The notes: generated by a model not told the origin, from the sequence alone. 40,313 bases of DNA from Oscillospiraceae bacterium (GCA_017545325.1 JAFWOX010000126.1:1-40313), one strand, 5' to 3'; shown: positions 1 through 7,946, counted from the stretch's first letter. Translations and numbers: made by a program.

Positions 1-3
1 AGC

Positions 4-48
4 AAGTTTTTCGAACAGGAAATACGGTAGAAATTGTTCGAAAAACTT
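4..48. repeat. Perfect 14-bp inverted repeat at the left edge
   Basis: Bases 4-17 and 35-48 are exact reverse complements separated by 17 bases. The arms hold runs of five T and five A, so a transcript from either strand would fold into a stem ending in U-rich or A-rich sequence. It may be a bidirectional terminator or the end of an element lying off the left edge. Confidence 0.6.
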
Positions 49-57
49 CTGATTGAA

Positions 58-90
58 CGCGAAAGACACCCCTCCTGGGTTTCTTTCGCG
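58..90. terminator. Hairpin, possible terminator of the 256-1849 operon
   Basis: Arms CGCGAAAG (58-65) and CTTTCGCG (83-90) enclose a second pairing ACCC/GGGT (68-71/77-80). It lies downstream of the minus-strand operon. There is no strong U-run, so termination is an inference. Confidence 0.4.
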
Positions 91-140
91 CTATCTTCCT
101 TCCCGTTTTCGTTCCATTTTCGGGTTTGTCTACAGTCTGG

Positions 141-167
141 GCGGAGGCGGCAAAATGCCGCCTCCGC
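141..167 (-). terminator. 12-bp GC-rich hairpin downstream of the membrane-protein operon
   Basis: Bases 141-152 and 156-167 are perfect reverse complements with a three-base loop. It is the first strong stem downstream of the gene ending at 256. No U-tract follows on the minus strand, so it may act as a 3' stabiliser rather than an intrinsic terminator. Confidence 0.45.
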
Positions 168-255
168 TGCTGCTTCTGTTGGAGAGGAGAGTCCGCTCCC
201 GCGAGAGGGATCCCGGCCGGAAGGAACAGGGGGAGAAGGAAAAGGCGCTTCCCTT

Positions 256-765
256 TCAATGCAGTCCCCGGATCAGACTGGGCACGGGATCTGCGCTGTC
301 GGACAGGCCGATCTCCATCTCCGTGCTGCCGAAAAACAGGTACTGCGTCCGGACGCGCACACTGTCTTCATCCGCCGCCGTCACGCTGACGCACACGGGG
401 AAAATCGGGATCCGATACGAGTACAGGCCGCCGTTGTATCCGATGATCCGCGCCTCTTCCTCTGGGGAAATATACGGCCGGCATTCCTCCGGGCAGCGGA
501 AGAAGGGATGTTGGGCGATCCAGGCCGCAGATCCCAGCATCAGGAGGAGACACAGAAGAAAGGCGGAAACGACCGCCTTTTTCTTTTTCCCCAGAGCCAG
601 GAGCACCAGGGGGACCGGCGAGGCCAGCAGGGACAGGCACAGGAGCTGCCAGAGGTACACCAGGCCGCAGAGAAGCAAGGGGAAAAACCCCAAAAGCGCC
701 AGGACCGCCGCCAGGAGCAATACGACCCTGCCCATGCCCGAAGGACGCCAATCCCGCAGGTCCAT
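256..765 (-). CDS. Hypothetical membrane protein, last gene of DUF2975-type operon
   Basis: A 169-residue protein of unknown function. The chosen ATG at 765 has a GGAGG eight bases upstream and begins MDLRDWRPSG. The open frame extends further upstream, but that part overlaps the preceding gene and looks non-coding. Three hydrophobic stretches (roughly residues 12-35, 38-57 and 62-80) form a membrane anchor, with a Lys-rich KKKK turn between the second and third. The C-terminal half is soluble and contains a CPEEC motif. It follows the 112-residue membrane protein by 23 bases in the same operon. I do not recognise a family; role in a membrane-sensing or stress unit is only inferred from neighbours. 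Confidence 0.7.
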   Translation of the reverse strand: MDLRDWRPSGMGRVVLLLAAVLALLGFFPLLLCGLVYLWQLLCLSLLASPVPLVLLALGKKKKAVVSAFLLCLLLMLGSAAWIAQHPFFRCPEECRPYISPEEEARIIGYNGGLYSYRIPIFPVCVSVTAADEDSVRVRTQYLFFGSTEMEIGLSDSADPVPSLIRGLH

Positions 766-788
766 ATCCAAATCCTCCTCTCCGTGTT

Positions 789-1127
789 TTACGTGGGCGC
801 GGCCCATGTCCCGTGTTGGATAAGCGCAATGAACAGGCTGAAGCCCACGAGAGCCAGATCCGGAACCAGGGATGCAGCCAGGAAACCGTCCCACAGGCTG
901 CGGTTCTCCCGGGGCGGATGACCCGAAAAGATCAGGAACAGGTTTGTCGCCCCCAACAGGAACCCCAGGGCCGGAGGAACCAGAAGGAACCACACGATGC
1001 CCCCCTCCGGCCCCGGCGGAATGAGCTCCGGCCTGCGCAGAAAGGGGAAAAGCCCCGGGAGGGGCAGGAGCACCGCCATCAGATACAGGAGCTGTCTCCC
1101 CGCGCCCAGGGACCGCCAATGCTTCAC
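789..1127 (-). CDS. Hypothetical small membrane protein with GTG start
   Basis: A 112-residue protein with about three hydrophobic segments (near residues 11-30, 44-66 and 83-103). The GTG at 1127 overlaps the TGA of the upstream HTH gene in a GTGA arrangement, which decides the start and implies translational coupling. The frame stays open further upstream only as a shadow of the HTH gene. No catalytic motif is visible and I do not recognise the family. Being coupled to a YozG-like regulator and next to a DUF2975 protein, it probably works with them in the membrane, but this is inference from position. Confidence 0.7.
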   Translation of the reverse strand: MKHWRSLGAGRQLLYLMAVLLPLPGLFPFLRRPELIPPGPEGGIVWFLLVPPALGFLLGATNLFLIFSGHPPRENRSLWDGFLAASLVPDLALVGFSLFIALIQHGTWAAPT

Positions 1128-1357
1128 GGCGCTTCCTCCGGCTTTTTTGGCCCCCGGTATTCCAGCAGGTCCCCAGGCTGGCAATCCAGGGCGGCGCAGA
1201 GCTTCGCCAGGGTGGAGACCCGGATGGCCTTGGCCTTGCCGGTTTTCAGGATGGACATGTTGGCCATAGTGATGCCCACCTTCTCCGCCAGCTCTGTCAG
1301 GCTCATCTTCCGCCGGGCCAGCATCACGTCGATGGAAAAAACGATCTCTCCTTCCAT
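1124..1357 (-). CDS. XRE/YozG-like helix-turn-helix regulator
   Basis: A 77-residue single-domain DNA-binding protein of the Cro/C1 (HTH_26) type. The whole chain is the helix-turn-helix: DVMLARRKMSLTELAEKVG, then ITMANMSILKTGKAKAI as turn and recognition helix, ending in the diagnostic LDCQPGDLLEY. This subgroup is regularly encoded immediately after a DUF2975 membrane protein, as in the B. subtilis yoaS/yozG pair, and that order is seen here with a 12-base gap. The downstream membrane gene overlaps its stop codon. It presumably controls its own operon in response to a signal passed by the membrane partner; the ligand is unknown. Confidence 0.85.
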   Translation of the reverse strand: MEGEIVFSIDVMLARRKMSLTELAEKVGITMANMSILKTGKAKAIRVSTLAKLCAALDCQPGDLLEYRGPKKPEEAP

Positions 1358-1369
1358 GCTCCGCCCCCC

Positions 1370-1849
1370 TCAGATCGTCAGGTCGTTTTCTTCCTGCAGC
1401 AGGGCGGCCTTCCGCACCAGATGGGACAGGGCTGCGGCCGCCACAGCCACCGCCGCCCCGGCGAAGACCACCAGCAGGCTCAGCAGGGTCACCCCGGGAT
1501 GGCTCATATTCAGGAAGAGCAGGGCCAGGTTCCCCAGGAAGAAGTAGGCGGCGTCCCCCGCCGCCAGGAGGGAGACGGTCCGGAGATACCGGGCGTTCGC
1601 CAGGGAAAAGGAGGCGTCCCGCCCGATGTTTACGGCGATCCGCCACCCCAGGGCCAGGGCGATATAGCAGGGCACGCCGGAGACCCAGAGGAAAAGGAGC
1701 CAGGGCCAATACCGGTTTGCAAACTCGGGATACTGGGCGCGAAGACTGACCCCATAGCCGGGGATAATCAACAGATAGACCACCAGACCACAGATCCCCA
1801 TGCCCAGCAGGACCAGCTTCAGCCACTTGGAAAGCGATTTTTGTTCCAT
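1370..1849 (-). CDS. DUF2975 family membrane protein
   Basis: A 159-residue integral membrane protein with four hydrophobic segments (about residues 12-32, 48-69, 90-112 and 120-142) and the family's typical C-terminus, EENDLTI. DUF2975 proteins are uncharacterised and nearly always paired with a small YozG-type HTH protein, exactly as here. It is the first gene of the operon, behind a consensus-like promoter (1876-1904). A GGAGG stands just upstream of the ATG at 1849. The conserved pairing suggests that it senses a membrane condition or retains the regulator, but no experiment I know of fixes the role. Confidence 0.85.
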   Translation of the reverse strand: MEQKSLSKWLKLVLLGMGICGLVVYLLIIPGYGVSLRAQYPEFANRYWPWLLFLWVSGVPCYIALALGWRIAVNIGRDASFSLANARYLRTVSLLAAGDAAYFFLGNLALLFLNMSHPGVTLLSLLVVFAGAAVAVAAAALSHLVRKAALLQEENDLTI

Positions 1850-1875
1850 GGCGCACCTCCTGTTTCAGTGGCCTC

Positions 1876-1904
1876 ATCGTAGCAGATTAATTTCTGTTTG
1901 TCAA
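1876..1904 (-). promoter_or_regulatory. Sigma-A-type promoter of the DUF2975 operon
   Basis: On the minus strand TTGACA (1899-1904) is followed after exactly 17 bases by TACGAT (1876-1881). The predicted start lies about 20 bases before the DUF2975 start codon. Confidence 0.8.
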
Positions 1905-1942
1905 TGATTTTTTATTGAATTACGATAAATTTATAGGGCAAA

Positions 1943-1974
1943 CTCAGCGCCCGCGGGATCCCGCGGGCGCTGAG
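1943..1974 (-). terminator. 32-bp perfect palindrome, terminator of the marR gene
   Basis: Arms of 16 bp, 1943-1958 and 1959-1974, read CTCAGCGCCCGCGGGA and its reverse complement with no unpaired loop. It lies eight bases downstream of the MarR stop codon, followed on the minus strand by a short TTT, so it fits a strong terminator with a weak U-tract. Confidence 0.7.
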
Positions 1975-1982
1975 ACCGGAGT

Positions 1983-2726
1983 TCAGAGGCGCTCGGGCCC
2001 TCTCCGCATCGGCGGACGGGGACCCCTGGGCCCCCTGTCCGGGCCAAAGCCGCCGCGGTGGGGACCGCGGCGTTCCGCGCCCCAGGCGTCGATCAGCTTA
2101 TCCAGCAGCTCCGTCAGGAGCTTCTGCTCCTCCTCCGTCAGAGGCTCCAGCGTATCCGGCGCGCCCTGGGGAAGGGCCGCAAGGGTCTCCTTCCCCTTTT
2201 CGGTGATGGAGACGGTCACCCGGCGTTTATCCTCCTCGCTGCGCTCCCGCCGGATCAGGCCCCCCACCTCCAGCTTGGCGGCGATCTCGCTCATGGAGCC
2301 GGGCTGGATCTGCAGCAGCTCCTGGAGCACCCGCTGGCTCATGCTCCCGTTTTCCTCCAGGATGCGCAGGATATGCATCTGCCCCCGCCGCCTTCCCCGG
2401 TGCTGCTCCGCCAGCCTTCCGCAGAGGGCCAGCTTGCCCAGGGCCGTTCCCGGTACATGGGACTCCGGGCGGTCATGCTCCTCCCGCCGCCGGTCCTCCG
2501 GACGGCGCTCCTCCCGGCCCATGCCGCCTCGGCGTTCACATTCGCTGCAGCGTGGTTCCTCATTGGGACAATCCGGACAGCGCCGCCCCCTCCGTTCTTC
2601 CCGGAAGTCATCCTCGCCTCTCCGGCGGGGTTGGCGAGGCGCCTCCGGCGACCCCATATCCTCCGGCGCGGCATAAGCTCTTTCCTCTTTCCCCCAACGG
2701 GGTTCGTTCATATCGTGGTAATGCAA
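1983..2726 (-). CDS. MarR-family transcriptional regulator with Arg/Cys-rich extensions
   Basis: A 247-residue winged-helix regulator. The start is taken at TTG 2726, because AAGGAGG ends six bases before it; the first ATG (2711) is 21 bases away from that site. The MarR core sits in the C-terminal half: GQMHILRILEENGSMSQRVL, a recognition region LQIQPGSMSEIAAKLE, then the wing GLIRRERSEEDKRRVTVSIT. Before it lies a charged, Arg/Glu-rich segment with two cysteine pairs (CPDC and CSEC), and after it a Gly/Arg/Pro tail. The extensions could bind metal or nucleic acid, but that is speculative. It is transcribed alone, from its own promoter, with a strong downstream palindrome. Autoregulation is usual for the family. 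Confidence 0.85.
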   Translation of the reverse strand: MHYHDMNEPRWGKEERAYAAPEDMGSPEAPRQPRRRGEDDFREERRGRRCPDCPNEEPRCSECERRGGMGREERRPEDRRREEHDRPESHVPGTALGKLALCGRLAEQHRGRRRGQMHILRILEENGSMSQRVLQELLQIQPGSMSEIAAKLEVGGLIRRERSEEDKRRVTVSITEKGKETLAALPQGAPDTLEPLTEEEQKLLTELLDKLIDAWGAERRGPHRGGFGPDRGPRGPRPPMRRGPERL

Positions 2727-2816
2727 TATGTTCCTCCTTCCGGACTGCGGCGGTCCTGCCCGCGCTGCTCCGCGCCCGCAGCCGCCGCACAATTGCTTCT
2801 GTACCTAACGATTCGG

Positions 2817-2845
2817 AGTATACAACGCCCCGTCCATATTGTCAA
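2817..2845 (-). promoter_or_regulatory. Promoter of the marR gene
   Basis: Minus-strand TTGACA (2840-2845), 17-base spacer, TATACT (2817-2822). A short motif T[AG]CCTAA occurs on the plus strand at 2802-2808 and again at 2848-2854, flanking the promoter, and could be half-sites for the regulator; this last point is weak. Confidence 0.8.
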
Positions 2846-2899
2846 GGTGCCTAAATATTTTTCTCCAAAAAGTCAAGGGGTGCGGCACTGCGGAATGCA

Positions 2900-2929
2900 T
2901 TGACAAAGGCGGAAGCGATTTGCTATGTT
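2900..2929 (+). promoter_or_regulatory. Promoter of the lysR gene
   Basis: TTGACA (2900-2905), an 18-base spacer and TATGTT (2924-2929). The predicted transcript starts about 60 bases before the LysR start codon. Confidence 0.65.
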
Positions 2930-2998
2930 GAAAACAAGGAGTTTTTTGTTGGACAGAACGGCATCGGAAAACGGGCTTGGATGAAGGAGGCATGCCAT

Positions 2999-3910
2999 AT
3001 GACCATCAAGCAGATCCAATACTACCTTGCCGCCTATGAGCTTCGAAGCGTTGCCCGGGCTGCGGAGCAGCTGTATGTCTCCAGGCCGGTGATCTCCAGG
3101 GCCCTCAGCGAACTGGAGAATGAGCTGGGCTTCCTCCTGTTCACCCGTACGGGCAACGGCATCAGCCCGACGAAGCAGGGAGCGGTGATGTATGATCTGC
3201 TCAATGCCTGCCGTTCCGCCCTGAAGGAAACCGTCGGCCGTCTGCGCCGCGACGACAGCCTGACCACAAACCGGCAGGTGAAGATCGGCGTGCTGAATTC
3301 CGGCGGAAGCTGGTACTTTCAGCAGATCATCACCCCTTTTTTCCTGCTCCATCCCGATATCTTCGTCTCCGTTGTGGGCATTCAGGCGGAGGATACCCTG
3401 CGCGTGCTGGAGGATGGCAGCGTGGATATGGCCATCGCCCCCATACTGCTGGACCAGTTCCCCCACCCCAAGGCGATTCGCAGGCAGCTGCTGTACGACG
3501 TGGAATGGGTGCTCTGCATGCCTCCCGGCGCGCGGCTGGACCGGGCGAGCGTCGCCGTTGGGGACTGCGCGGATCTGCCCCTGGCGGTGTTCGATAACCT
3601 GCCCCAGCCCTTTTATCCTTTGGACAACAAGGTCCTCTCCACCAGGAAGCTGGATATGATCTATATGGCTGTCTCCCAAAACTATGCCTATTCGGTGCTG
3701 CCCACGGAGCTGACGGCGGAATGGCCGGAGCTGCGCACGATCCCCTTCACCCCCTCCCTGAAGGCCCACACCTATCTGCTTTGGAATGATCTGCTGCCCC
3801 ATGGCCGCGCCTTCAACCTGCTCCATGATTTCATCAGCACCATGGACCTGGAGCCCCTGCGGGAGCGTTTTGCCCAAGCCTACCATGTTCCCGGAGAAAC
3901 CCCCGGCTGA
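2999..3910 (+). CDS. LysR-family transcriptional regulator
   Basis: A 303-residue LysR-type regulator. The ATG at 2999 follows AAGGAGG by eight bases and opens with MTIKQIQYYLAAYE, the usual N-terminus of the family; the open frame upstream is leader. The winged HTH covers about residues 1-60 (SVARAAEQLYVSRPVISRAL, then LGFLLFTRTGNGISPT). The effector-binding domain follows, from about residue 90 (VKIGVLNSG) onwards. It lies directly upstream of, and in the same direction as, the lipoprotein/Ldi/flavoprotein genes. It most likely activates that set in response to a pathway substrate, although LysR genes are more often divergent from their targets. A small palindrome at 3932-3947 is a candidate operator. 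Confidence 0.85.
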   Translation: MTIKQIQYYLAAYELRSVARAAEQLYVSRPVISRALSELENELGFLLFTRTGNGISPTKQGAVMYDLLNACRSALKETVGRLRRDDSLTTNRQVKIGVLNSGGSWYFQQIITPFFLLHPDIFVSVVGIQAEDTLRVLEDGSVDMAIAPILLDQFPHPKAIRRQLLYDVEWVLCMPPGARLDRASVAVGDCADLPLAVFDNLPQPFYPLDNKVLSTRKLDMIYMAVSQNYAYSVLPTELTAEWPELRTIPFTPSLKAHTYLLWNDLLPHGRAFNLLHDFISTMDLEPLRERFAQAYHVPGETPG

Positions 3911-3931
3911 GGAGGTCCCCTCTTCATTAGC

Positions 3932-3947
3932 GTAGCTTTACCGCTAC
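3932..3947. promoter_or_regulatory. Candidate LysR operator upstream of the lipoprotein gene
   Basis: GTAGC (932-936 of this kilobase, i.e. 3932-3936) and GCTAC (3943-3947) form an interrupted palindrome of about the size of a LysR T-N11-A box, 26 bases upstream of the -35 element at 3973. The assignment is inference from position. Confidence 0.4.
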
Positions 3948-3972
3948 ACCATGTATAATTAATTACGTTTTA

Positions 3973-4001
3973 TTGACGCTTCTTTAACGATGTATTATGC
4001 T
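3973..4001 (+). promoter_or_regulatory. Promoter of the lipoprotein/Ldi/flavoprotein genes
   Basis: TTGACG (3973-3978), 17-base spacer, TATGCT (3996-4001), giving a leader of about 40 bases before the start at 4049. Confidence 0.7.
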
Positions 4002-4048
4002 GTTGCCGTACCGAATCCGCATAATCCATTGGGAAAGGAGCTTTTTTC

Positions 4049-5812
4049 ATGAGAAAGATTCTGATTCTGGGTATGGCTCTGCTATTGGTGATCAGTCTGT
4101 TTTCCGGCTGCGGACAGCCTGCCGGGAACGGGGATGCGCAGACCAGCGCTGAGCCGGCCGCCACGGCAAAGCCTGCAGAGGCCACGCCCTCCCCGACCGC
4201 AGCCGCAACGGAAGCGCCCCCAGCCGGCGGCATTTCCAATCTGGCGCCGGGCAAGGTGAAGGTGGACGCTGACGGCGTGCCGGATGCGCCCTATGAGTAC
4301 ACCCTCCCTCTCTCCGATTCCGATGCGGTTTTCTCTTGTTGGACCACGGTCTGGTTCCCCCAGTTCCTGGGAGACCCGGATTACAACAAGAATGAGTTCA
4401 TCGTGGAGCAGGAAAACCGTACCGGCGTACATATCCACTATGATATCGTCTCCTCTGTGGATATGGCGACGAACTTTGCCGTGCTCCTCGCCTCCGAGGA
4501 CCTGCGGGACATTATGACCCATCCGGATACCTATTATCCCGGCACTGCCCTCAGCGCCATCGAGGACAACTATTTCATCAACATTTACGATTATAAGGAA
4601 TACTGCCCCAACTACATGTACGTTGCGAACAAAATGGCTCCGGATGATATGCGTCTGCATGACTCCATCTACCTGGACAAGACCCACATCCTGAAATTCT
4701 GGAGCGTTATGGACCAGCCCCTACCCGCTACCACCTACATGGTCCGGGAGGACTGGCTGGATAAGCTGGGAATGAAGGTGGACGATATCCGCACGGTGGA
4801 TGATTTCATGGATATGCTGGAAGCCTTCAAATCACAGATCGACACGGCAATTTACCCGCTGGTGGCCTTTGGCAGCGTGCTGGATACCAACCATTACTTC
4901 GCCTGCTACGATTTCTATACCATGGTGGGTGAGTTTCCCGGCGCCGCGGTGAAGGAGGGAAAAGCGGAATTCCAGTTCCGCAACGACGACGCCAAGGCCT
5001 ATGTGGAGATGTACCGGGAGTTCTTCGCCCGGGGCTTCGTGGATCCCAACTGGGGCACCGGTGATTCCTGGGATTTCAAGGAAAATGTTTACGCCAACAA
5101 GACCGGCGTGCTCTCCATCGCCGTGGACGAAATCTCCAGCTATCTGCCCATGATCCAGGACCCCAACGCCTCCATCCATCCCCTGCACAAGCCCGTGCTC
5201 TACGAAGGTCAGGTGCTGCACCTGGGCAACGACGCTTCCCAGCGCTTCTATGGGGGCTGCGGGATCAGCGCCGGCTGCGAGGATATCCCCCTGGTGGTCA
5301 GCTGGTGCGACTGGCGCTATTCTCCCTCCGGGTCCGACTTTGCCACCTGGGGCATCCAGGGTCTGACCTGGGATTACAATGATTCGGGAGAGCGGGAGCT
5401 TACGGACTTCGTCCTGCAGAACCCCTACGGCTGCCCCACCTCCTGGTGCATGACCATGTGGGCTATGAACCGCTTCTCCGACCATGGCCTGGCGGGCGTG
5501 GAGGTGCAGTATGCCTTCGACGACGCCCGGCCCTATTTCCCGCTGGTGTCCTGGCAGGTACACGAATACACTTACGACGGGGCGTATGAATGGCCCCTGG
5601 CCGCCTCGCTGGATGCGGAGCAGTCCCGGGAATTCCTCTCCCTGTGCACGGATCTGAATACCTATATCTCCGAGCAGATCCCCATCTTCGCCACCGGCGA
5701 TGCGCCGATGTGCGAATGGGACAATTACCTTGAAACCATGTACGCCCTGAATCTGGCCGAGGGCGAGGCGATCTATACCGAGGCTTACCAGAACTACCTG
5801 GCAAAGCAATAA
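4049..5812 (+). CDS. Extracellular solute-binding lipoprotein
   Basis: A 587-residue lipoprotein. Residues 1-20 are a signal peptide with lipobox LFSGC, so Cys21 would be lipidated and the protein held on the outer face of the membrane. An Ala/Pro/Thr linker (about 22-55) precedes the ligand-binding fold, which resembles the large family-1 type solute-binding proteins of Clostridia (motifs TNFAVLLASEDLRDIM and NIYDYKEYCPNYMYVA). It is clearly paralogous to the lipoprotein at 20186-21976. No ABC permease or ATPase gene is near, so it must borrow a transporter or act as a surface receptor. Position ahead of the Ldi and flavoprotein genes suggests that it captures their substrate. AAAGGAG precedes the ATG by eight bases. 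Confidence 0.85.
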   Translation: MRKILILGMALLLVISLFSGCGQPAGNGDAQTSAEPAATAKPAEATPSPTAAATEAPPAGGISNLAPGKVKVDADGVPDAPYEYTLPLSDSDAVFSCWTTVWFPQFLGDPDYNKNEFIVEQENRTGVHIHYDIVSSVDMATNFAVLLASEDLRDIMTHPDTYYPGTALSAIEDNYFINIYDYKEYCPNYMYVANKMAPDDMRLHDSIYLDKTHILKFWSVMDQPLPATTYMVREDWLDKLGMKVDDIRTVDDFMDMLEAFKSQIDTAIYPLVAFGSVLDTNHYFACYDFYTMVGEFPGAAVKEGKAEFQFRNDDAKAYVEMYREFFARGFVDPNWGTGDSWDFKENVYANKTGVLSIAVDEISSYLPMIQDPNASIHPLHKPVLYEGQVLHLGNDASQRFYGGCGISAGCEDIPLVVSWCDWRYSPSGSDFATWGIQGLTWDYNDSGERELTDFVLQNPYGCPTSWCMTMWAMNRFSDHGLAGVEVQYAFDDARPYFPLVSWQVHEYTYDGAYEWPLAASLDAEQSREFLSLCTDLNTYISEQIPIFATGDAPMCEWDNYLETMYALNLAEGEAIYTEAYQNYLAKQ

Positions 5813-5813
5813 G

Positions 5814-5863
5814 ACAGGATATCGGGCGGCGCTCGCGGCAGGCTGTCGTGAGCGCCGTCCTGT
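5814..5863 (+). terminator. Two-part hairpin between lipoprotein and Ldi genes
   Basis: ACAGGA (5814-5819) pairs with TCCTGT (5858-5863), and inside it CGGCGCTC (5827-5834) with GAGCGCCG (5850-5857). No U-run follows, so it is more likely a 3' stabiliser or partial terminator that leaves the lipoprotein mRNA in excess over the enzymes. Confidence 0.5.
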
Positions 5864-5901
5864 GGACATAACGGGCAGTTGTTGATAGGGGGTATATTCC
5901 T

Positions 5902-7929
5902 GTGAATCATGTGGAAAAGCTGGCGGCGCGATATGCCGAGATTCCCCGGATCGAGGACACCGGTCCGAAAAACGGGCGCCTGAACGGAGAAGCTATGGCC
6001 CGGCTGGCCCTGCGCAGCCGCCTGGTCTATGGATTTCTCTGCATCCTGGGTCTCATTCCCATCCTGATCCGGCTTTTCGGGGGCCAGGTCAGTCCGCAGC
6101 TGGTGGCCATGGGCTTCGGCTGCTTCGTCCCCGGGGGCGGCTTCATCGCCTGCGGCGGCGTGCTGACCATCGCCTTCGGCCTCTTCGTCACCTGGTATCT
6201 CTGGAAGAAAAAGGCTATGTGGTGGCAGGATATTTATGGGACTGCCGCCGGCATTCTGGGTTTCTGGCTCATCGGCATCCTGGGCGGCCTTCTTGCCCGG
6301 CCCGGGCTGGGGTCCTGGCTCGTCGCACCCAACACGCTCTGGCCCTTCTGGGGCTGGCTCCTGGCTGTCGCGGACGCCGCTCTGCTCTGGGGGCGGTATG
6401 AATACCGGGTGCATCAGACGAAAAAGCTGATCTACGCGGCGCGGCAGGAGCGGCTGGAGCACTTTGACGAATCCATCCGGGAGCTGGACGCAGTCATTGC
6501 AAAGGCCGCCGCAGAGAAGCAGGAGGAGCGGGAGATGGATGAGGACCAGCTGAAGCTGGCTCGTTGGCTGCTGAACGCTTCGGTGCGGGAGTTGGGGGAT
6601 TTCAGCGGCTTTGACCATTTCAAGCGCCCTGTGCTTACGGACAACCGATACCAGTTCCCCACCGTCGGCTATGCTCTCCTGCTGATGCAATGCAAGTATG
6701 TGCCGAATTTCCGGGGTTACCTGGCTCAGGCCCAGCGCTTCATCGTGGACGCCATTACCGATCCGCGCACCTGCGGCTATTGGAAAAAGACGAACCTGAT
6801 CGGCTACATGCGCTGGGACCCGGATCCCATCAAGCGGGCGAACATCATGCTCTCCGGCTGGATGCTCCCCACCATTACGGGCTACGGCGCCCAGACCCAT
6901 GACCGCTGCTTTGAGGAGGAGGGCGCGCTGCGCTTCCGTCCCTTCAAAAACGATCCCTCCCGCAGCTACGACTACAGCGCCAAGGGGGCGGTGGAATGCC
7001 TTTACCGCCAATACAAGGAGAAGGAATTCCCCTACATGCTCATCCCCTGCGAGCCCCATGTGGCCTTTCCCATCTGCAATTCCTATGGTCTCCTGGGCAT
7101 GCTCATCTATGACCGCGACCATGGCACCCATTACTGCGAGGAGATCTGGGAGGATCTGTACAAGTACCTGACGGACAATTTCGTGGAGGCGGAGGGCTCC
7201 ATCGCCCTGCGGCGGCAGGATATTTACGGCCTGCGCTTCATCCCGGAAAGTCAGATGGGCTATGATCCCATGGCGGATGTGCAGAACTACCTGATGTACG
7301 CCCCCATCTTCCCCGGTCTGGCCCGCCGAAACTATGCGATCCTTCGCCGCCATGCCCTGGAAGTGCGGGACGGGGTCACCTATATCAAGGGCCGGAAATG
7401 GGAGGACATCTTTGATATGGCGACCCAGAAGAAGAATCCCTCTCTGGTCATGTCCAACCTGGAAATGCTGGCGGCGGAATACGGAGACAAGGAGATTCTG
7501 GACGGGCTGCACCGGGCGGAGAGCATCTTCCTGGAACGCAGCAGGGATCCCCGGTACTTCCGCTTCAAGGATGTGCCCCTGGTGGTGATGGCGAACTTCG
7601 CCATCGGCCGCTTCCTCCAGCAGGGAGACTGGCAGGATATGGTCCTCCGGGGCCCCGCCGAAACCGCCTTCACGGGACCCCTGCTCACAGGCTGCGACTT
7701 TCCCCAGGTGCTGGTGGCCAAGGCCATGAGCCACGGGGAGGATCTGGACCTTGTGCTGTACAACGGGGAAGGCTCCGGTCCCCAGGCGCTCACCGTGGAG
7801 AACCTTATCCCCGGCGGCGACTACCTTGAGGAGCACAGCGGGCAGAAACTGCAGGCGGATGCGGAGGGCAAGCTGGCTTTCCAAGTACACCTAGACGGGC
7901 GCACGCCTGTGCACCTCGTCCGGGCGTGA
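5902..7929 (+). CDS. Membrane-anchored linalool dehydratase/isomerase-like (Ldi) protein
   Basis: A 675-residue protein. Residues 41-165 hold about four membrane segments; a charged coiled stretch (about 175-215) leads into an alpha-helical barrel. The barrel matches the linalool dehydratase/isomerase family: DPIKRANIM (308-316), CEP with Cys383, CN with Cys392, then YDRDHGTHY (403-411). The two cysteines have the same nine-residue spacing as catalytic Cys171/Cys180 of the Castellaniella enzyme, as I recall it. The residue aligned with its His129 is Trp320, so chemistry or substrate may differ. GTG at 5902 follows AGGGGG. It lies between the lipoprotein and two flavoproteins in one transcription unit. 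Likely role: (de)hydration or isomerisation of a hydrophobic alcohol at the membrane; the substrate is unknown. Confidence 0.75.
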   Translation: MNHVEKLAARYAEIPRIEDTGPKNGRLNGEAMARLALRSRLVYGFLCILGLIPILIRLFGGQVSPQLVAMGFGCFVPGGGFIACGGVLTIAFGLFVTWYLWKKKAMWWQDIYGTAAGILGFWLIGILGGLLARPGLGSWLVAPNTLWPFWGWLLAVADAALLWGRYEYRVHQTKKLIYAARQERLEHFDESIRELDAVIAKAAAEKQEEREMDEDQLKLARWLLNASVRELGDFSGFDHFKRPVLTDNRYQFPTVGYALLLMQCKYVPNFRGYLAQAQRFIVDAITDPRTCGYWKKTNLIGYMRWDPDPIKRANIMLSGWMLPTITGYGAQTHDRCFEEEGALRFRPFKNDPSRSYDYSAKGAVECLYRQYKEKEFPYMLIPCEPHVAFPICNSYGLLGMLIYDRDHGTHYCEEIWEDLYKYLTDNFVEAEGSIALRRQDIYGLRFIPESQMGYDPMADVQNYLMYAPIFPGLARRNYAILRRHALEVRDGVTYIKGRKWEDIFDMATQKKNPSLVMSNLEMLAAEYGDKEILDGLHRAESIFLERSRDPRYFRFKDVPLVVMANFAIGRFLQQGDWQDMVLRGPAETAFTGPLLTGCDFPQVLVAKAMSHGEDLDLVLYNGEGSGPQALTVENLIPGGDYLEEHSGQKLQADAEGKLAFQVHLDGRTPVHLVRA

Positions 7930-7946
7930 ACCGCAGACGGCGGGGC

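Noticed and set aside
34..921. Plus-strand open frames at the left edge
   Set aside because: They overlap three hairpins and lie antisense to the minus-strand membrane-protein operon; codon content is that of a shadow.
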